This document shows positions 8,712-12,423 of a DNA stretch of 12,423 nucleotides, in pieces. Made by a program: the position numbers and the translations under genes. The stretch is from Campylobacteraceae bacterium (GTDB lineage: Bacteria > Campylobacterota > Campylobacteria > Campylobacterales > UBA6016): contig JAEMQC010000115.1 of assembly GCA_022758985.1 (NCBI GenBank), forward strand, positions 1-12,423, written 5' to 3'. Within the stretch, counting starts at the first letter, position 1. Every line of letters begins with the position of its first letter. The notes below the pieces were generated by a model, which saw nothing but the letters and a program-made list of their open reading frames with translations, did not search any database and was not told where the DNA came from.

Positions 8712-9589
8712 ATTCCGCTACCTTGCATAAACTGAGTCATTATCGCATTCGCCGCCTCTGTTTTACTGTTTGCTCTTGCAAGTTCTATGGTTTTCAAAGT
8801 TGCTTGCGTGTCGTTTAGCTCTTTTTGATACTTCATAGCAAACTCAAAAGCCTCTAACGGCATATTACCCGCTTCATATTCGGATATTGTCTTAAAAAAA
8901 TAGTTCTTTTTGTCATCTTTTGTTTTTGTCGTTATTACTAGCTCTTCATAGATGTTTGCCGCATCTTTGTGCCTACCTTGCGATGAAGATATCTTCGCTA
9001 TGTCTGCTAGCTGTTTTAGACACTGGATATCATCTTTGCACTCTTTTTTGATGAGTTCTATGGCTTCGTCGCTCTTGCCGACAAAGCAGAGTCTTTGTTT
9101 TAGCTTTTCTTTTTCGGATTGTGGCATATTAAGAGGATATATTTTTTTTGCATACTCTATGAGTAGCGTGTTTAGGCGTATTGATTCTGCAGTGTTATAC
9201 GTCGTTAGCGCAAGCTTCTTTTCAAATAACACATATTCCGCTTTTAGTGCCTCATGTTGTGTTTGTTCATTTTTGCTACTTTTGACTTGTTTCAAAAGCG
9301 CAAGCCCTTCGTTGATGTGGCCTCTTTTTGCGTATATCAAAGCTAGATTGATTTTGCTATTTTCATTTTGTGGGCTTGTTTTGACGATGTTTTCTAGGTA
9401 AAGCTCGGTAGAGGCGTCGTCGGCATCATAAAATATTTTTTGATTGTTGCTAAGCTCTAGTGCAAAAATAAACACAAAAACCACCAAAATAGCCGCCAAA
9501 ATCATAGCAATACCAAACGGCGTCAAAAAGCGAAAGCGTTCTTCTTTGATTTCCGCTCTGGGTTTTGAGGTCAGTCTTTGAACCGCCAT
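8708..9589 (-). CDS. PelB N-terminal part: inner-membrane-anchored TPR protein
   Basis: This is a small membrane-anchored protein with a short basic cytoplasmic tail, one helix (about 25-46, containing GIAMILAAILVVFVFIFAL) and a periplasmic region with TPR-like units, clearest at about 64-102 (INLALIYAKRGHINEGLALL) and 185-225 (HKDAANIYEEL). This is the arrangement found at the N-terminus of single-chain PelB, and the gene sits exactly between pelA and the barrel-encoding half. I infer it is PelB split in two, bridging the inner membrane to the periplasmic machinery. I chose the ATG at 9589, which forms TAATG with the pelA stop and gives 293 residues. A GTG at 9601 would add four residues (MQRV), but it lies inside pelA and is less likely. 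The role is inferred from architecture and position, so an unrelated TPR accessory protein remains possible. Confidence 0.85.
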   Translation of the reverse strand: MAVQRLTSKPRAEIKEERFRFLTPFGIAMILAAILVVFVFIFALELSNNQKIFYDADDASTELYLENIVKTSPQNENSKINLALIYAKRGHINEGLALLKQVKSSKNEQTQHEALKAEYVLFEKKLALTTYNTAESIRLNTLLIEYAKKIYPLNMPQSEKEKLKQRLCFVGKSDEAIELIKKECKDDIQCLKQLADIAKISSSQGRHKDAANIYEELVITTKTKDDKKNYFFKTISEYEAGNMPLEAFEFAMKYQKELNDTQATLKTIELARANSKTEAANAIMTQFMQGSGI

Positions 9590-12345
9590 TACTCTTTGCA
9601 CTCCATCTCTACTTTATGCCTGATGTTTTCGCTCATTGCAAACAAAGCGCCGCTTTGTGATTTGCCGTCTATTTTGATTTTGCATTTTGAGCTATTTGCT
9701 AGTGACATTTTGATTGGTGTGTATCCCACTGCGTAAAAGGTAGCCGTTTTGCCCTCTTTTTTGTACTCTTCGACGTGTGCATTTATGCTTTGTATATATG
9801 CTCCAAGCGGTCTGTTTTTGTCAAATACTATTTTTGCTTCACTACCCGAAAGATGGATATATCTGTCATCGTTATACTCGTTAAAACCCAGCACACCGAT
9901 GCTTTTTTGCATATTTGGGTACCCGAATGTTTTTGGAACTCTTACTTCTCTTAACTTATCTGCACCGCTTATTATCCATGTATCGCCGTCTTTTGCGACG
10001 GTAACAGAGTTAAAATTTTGAGCTTTTTGTATGTACTCTGAGGTGTATATTGGGAAAACATCTTGTTTTAGCGCCCAATCATATGCTTTTTTCAGCGAAT
10101 TTATAGATGCTATTTTTGTAGCCGAATAAAAGTGATAGTAGATATTTATAGGTTTGTATCTATGCGGTTTGTCGGTTAGCTCAAACGTTTCAATTGCCTT
10201 TTCATATCCATAAAAAGAGCCGGTCCAGTTGTTGGTATATACGTTTTCATTTTGATTTGGGGCATATACTTGAAACTCGTCGCCGTCAGGTCTGCCTAGC
10301 GGAGCTATGAGGCTTATCGTATTTCTGGCTTTAGTGATAGTGGTGTCCCCGCCGTTCATGCCTAGTAGTCCAGCATTTTTTGCTATTTTGAGCGGTTTTT
10401 CACCGACTATACAATCACCCGTCCAAAGTATCACTTTTACTTTTTTGCCTTTTGGAAGGAGTCTATTTTGCATATACTCCGTAGAGCCCGTTATCTCCCT
10501 ATCGAAATTAAATTTATAATCTTTGATTTTTAGATTTATACCGTATAACAGCGAGTCTGCATTTTTGGCATTACCGTTTTCAACGGCACTCCACACAAAC
10601 GGATGCGAAAAAGTATGCGTCGCCGCTTCGATGTAGGGGAGTTTATAAATCTCTTTTGCCCACTTCTCGGCTTCGTTCGATGTCTTTGGATATATGCCGT
10701 GCGGTGCCGTTTCAGCTTCTATGACCGATACGGTTTGCGGTATTTTGTACTTTGAAAAAATATCTTCATACATCTTTTGTCCGGCAAGTTTCCCGCCCTC
10801 GTACTCTATTTGGGATACAAAACTATCGCCGTCCACGTGTACAAAAAAAAGTCTTTTGCCATTCTCGGTTGTTACGTCGGGCACGACAAAAGACTTTAAA
10901 TTCAACGCTTTTGTAAAAAAATCAAAAGGATTTAGTATCCACGCTTGATAACTAATAGTATTATCGGCTCCGCCAAATAGGCTTATCACGTTTGGATACA
11001 ACGCATACCCGCCCCAATCCGTGAATGCGCCTTGGTCTGCTACTTTTGAGTTTTTGTTTTTAAACGACAAAAACACATCTGCATTAACACTCTTGTCAAT
11101 CTCATACAAAGAGCTGAATGCGATATTGGTTTTAATTTTTGTTTCAAAACCGATCACTTTTTTGTCGTTTTTGACTACTTCGTACTTTTCTTGTTTTGCG
11201 GCGGTGGACGGTATATATTTGATACCCATCGAGCTTATTTGCTCCGGATCAAAGCCAAAATAATCAAGTACGGCGATTTTGACGCCGCTATTTATCTGTT
11301 TTTGAATCCACTCTCTATATTCGGAGTCGTTTTGGACAACGTCTTTATCTAGCCACGTTACGATGCCTGCATACATACCACTTAGCTCGGCATTTGGTAG
11401 CTCGCCGACATCGACATAGTCTAGTTTGTAGCCCATGTAGTTTAGCGGCATTGCGGCGTATAGATGTATGTTGTTTGTGGACAAAGACGGGCTTTCTGTT
11501 TTGTCGTATATCATCAGTATCCGTCTAGGTTGCACCTCTATGGCGCCGATACCTAGCATATCAAGTGCGCCGTTTGTTACATATGGGATAAACCCTAGCT
11601 CTTTTACTTTTTTTGCTATTTCTCTTGCTTTTGTTTTGTCTTTTGGCTCTACGTACTCTATTGATATTGCAGGGATTTTATACTCTTTTGTTACCGTTTT
11701 AAGATTTTTGACAAGCCACTCTCTATCGTCTTTTTTGACGTTTTCATATCTTTTTTTAGCCTCATTCCACTCGCCAAATAGCGATTCTGCCGCAACGGCA
11801 CTCACTTTGCCGTGGATTTTTGGGAGTATTTCAAACCCTCTGTTAAAAATAATTTTTGCATCAGGATAAGCAGTCTTAACCGCAGTTACTACTGCTATTA
11901 GTCCATCTTCTTGTTTCTTGCGCTCAGCGGTTGTTTTTGCGGCTATTTGATAACTATCCAAAGTATCAAAAAAGAAATTGTCAAACCCTTTGTCTTTTAA
12001 CGGCTTTATAATATTTCTAACAAAAAAAGTAGCCCACTCCTTTTGACTTTGGTCGATAATCGCACTTTTCCAGACGCTATTTTTGGCGATTAACCACTCT
12101 TTTGGAATTTGTTTAAAATAAGCCCTTCGTTTATCGGCTTCACCTACGCTAACATAGGCAAACATCTTTTGTTTTTGGATTTTTATTTCATCCGCATTTT
12201 TGAAGTTATCACCGTCCACAACTACGGCATCAAACGCATTAAATTCGGATACGCTCTTATCCGAGCCGTAGTAAAAAGCTACAGATGAAATATCTTTTGC
12301 GTATAATATTGGTACGAAAAAAAAGATTATAAGTAAAATTCTCAT
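9589..12345 (-). CDS. pelA: PelA, periplasmic Pel glycoside hydrolase and deacetylase
   Basis: Numbering here is from the upstream ATG at 12354 (921 residues; P. aeruginosa PelA has about 948). A signal peptide MRILLIIFFFVPILYA leads into a GH114/GH166-like hydrolase domain (about 20-275) with acidic candidates in FFFDTLDSY (D130, D133) and VAAESLFGEW (E190). A Rossmann or flavodoxin-like segment follows (about 277-470). The deacetylase domain (about 490-780) carries HVDGD with D508 and D510 and HTFSH with H580 and H584, the metal-binding and catalytic set of polysaccharide deacetylases, plus LWTGD near 643-647. A beta-rich C-terminal domain ends the protein. PelA is known to deacetylate Pel, making it cationic, and to cleave it. 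I prefer the ATG at 12345 because AGGGA lies 8 bases before it; for the ATG at 12354 the AGGG abuts the start. First gene of the operon. Confidence 0.95.
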   Translation of the reverse strand: MRILLIIFFFVPILYAKDISSVAFYYGSDKSVSEFNAFDAVVVDGDNFKNADEIKIQKQKMFAYVSVGEADKRRAYFKQIPKEWLIAKNSVWKSAIIDQSQKEWATFFVRNIIKPLKDKGFDNFFFDTLDSYQIAAKTTAERKKQEDGLIAVVTAVKTAYPDAKIIFNRGFEILPKIHGKVSAVAAESLFGEWNEAKKRYENVKKDDREWLVKNLKTVTKEYKIPAISIEYVEPKDKTKAREIAKKVKELGFIPYVTNGALDMLGIGAIEVQPRRILMIYDKTESPSLSTNNIHLYAAMPLNYMGYKLDYVDVGELPNAELSGMYAGIVTWLDKDVVQNDSEYREWIQKQINSGVKIAVLDYFGFDPEQISSMGIKYIPSTAAKQEKYEVVKNDKKVIGFETKIKTNIAFSSLYEIDKSVNADVFLSFKNKNSKVADQGAFTDWGGYALYPNVISLFGGADNTISYQAWILNPFDFFTKALNLKSFVVPDVTTENGKRLFFVHVDGDSFVSQIEYEGGKLAGQKMYEDIFSKYKIPQTVSVIEAETAPHGIYPKTSNEAEKWAKEIYKLPYIEAATHTFSHPFVWSAVENGNAKNADSLLYGINLKIKDYKFNFDREITGSTEYMQNRLLPKGKKVKVILWTGDCIVGEKPLKIAKNAGLLGMNGGDTTITKARNTISLIAPLGRPDGDEFQVYAPNQNENVYTNNWTGSFYGYEKAIETFELTDKPHRYKPINIYYHFYSATKIASINSLKKAYDWALKQDVFPIYTSEYIQKAQNFNSVTVAKDGDTWIISGADKLREVRVPKTFGYPNMQKSIGVLGFNEYNDDRYIHLSGSEAKIVFDKNRPLGAYIQSINAHVEEYKKEGKTATFYAVGYTPIKMSLANSSKCKIKIDGKSQSGALFAMSENIRHKVEMECKE

Positions 12346-12370
12346 CGCTTGCATCCCTGAAGTAATGTCG

Positions 12371-12393
12371 CCAATTCAACTCATAAGTGCAAC
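12371..12393 (-). mobile_element. Candidate terminal inverted repeat of an IS30-like element
   Basis: The minus-strand sequence runs TGTTGCACTTATG then AGTTGAATTGG. It resembles the right-end inverted repeat of IS30-family elements, in which TTGCACTT is followed by a few variable bases and GAATT, and in which the transposase stop codon falls. The partner repeat would lie outside the window, so this cannot be confirmed here. If correct, the element ends roughly 25 bases before the pelA start and is oriented like the operon. Confidence 0.35.
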
Positions 12394-12423
12394 AGTAAAG
12401 TCGCTGAAGATAAAGGTTAACTG
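12376..12423 (-). CDS. Possible C-terminus of an IS30-family transposase (partial)
   Basis: A minus-strand frame is open from the window edge and reads QLTFIFSDFTVALMS before TGA at 12376-12378. Many IS30-family transposases, as I recall them, end in a VAL-x-x type tail because their stop codon lies within the terminal inverted repeat of the element. The DNA here (GTTGCACTTATGAGTTGAATT on the minus strand in two pieces, GTTGCACTTA and TGAGTTGAATT) resembles such repeats. Only 15 codons are visible, so the assignment is an inference from tail and DNA motif together. The alternative is the end of some other gene upstream of pelA. The stop is 30 bases before the preferred pelA start. Confidence 0.4.
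   Translation of the reverse strand, partial: QLTFIFSDFTVALMS

Noticed and set aside
8700..8720. Frameshift or assembly error breaking a single pelB gene
   Set aside because: The downstream half begins with a proper signal peptide, and the ATGA overlap is a normal coupled start; a simple frameshift would not create these.
9590..9601. GTG at 9601 as the start of the N-terminal PelB gene
   Set aside because: It adds only four residues, lies inside pelA, and the ATG at 9589 forms a TAATG overlap like two other junctions in the operon.
12355..12400. Sigma-70-type promoter before pelA (TTGCAC with GACATT 17 bases downstream)
   Set aside because: Only about three of six bases match at each hexamer, and the TTGCAC is better explained as part of the putative IS end or coding sequence.

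Overview
The window holds what looks like a complete pel exopolysaccharide operon, entirely on the minus strand. Read in the direction of transcription (right to left) the order is pelA, an N-terminal half of pelB, the C-terminal half of pelB, pelC, pelD, pelE, pelF, pelG. The eight reading frames fill about 12.3 kb with almost no spacing. Every junction is a stop/start overlap (TAATG, ATGA or an 8-base overlap) except the one in front of pelC, which has an 18-base gap carrying a strong ribosome binding site. There is no gene-free stretch over 300 bases.

The organism is a Gram-negative bacterium, because there is an outer-membrane lipoprotein and an outer-membrane beta-barrel protein. The DNA is AT-rich (roughly 40% GC by eye), with lysine-rich proteins and many AAA and ATA codons. 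This fits a Campylobacterota lineage of the Sulfurimonas, Sulfuricurvum or Arcobacter kind, but I infer that from composition only and cannot prove it.

By analogy with the Pseudomonas aeruginosa Pel system, PelF (cytoplasmic GT4 glycosyltransferase) would polymerise the sugar. PelG (12-helix transporter), PelD (membrane c-di-GMP receptor) and PelE (membrane TPR protein) would form the inner-membrane synthase and export complex. PelA would partly deacetylate and trim the polymer in the periplasm. PelC and the PelB barrel would pass it across the outer membrane. Key residues are visible: the RxxD c-di-GMP site in PelD, the DxD and HxxxH deacetylase motifs in PelA, the EX7E motif in PelF, and the PelC lipobox.

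The main departure from the Pseudomonas layout is that PelB is encoded by two adjacent cistrons. The first is an inner-membrane-anchored TPR protein of 293 residues. The second has its own signal peptide followed by TPRs and a barrel, 928 residues. Their sum (1221) is close to the roughly 1193 residues of single-chain PelB.

At the right edge, directly upstream of pelA, is a short open frame and motif that look like the 3' end of an IS30-family insertion sequence in the same orientation as pel. At the left edge a plus-strand frame runs in from outside the window and would end inside the 3' end of pelG. No diguanylate cyclase, phosphodiesterase or dedicated regulator gene lies in the window.
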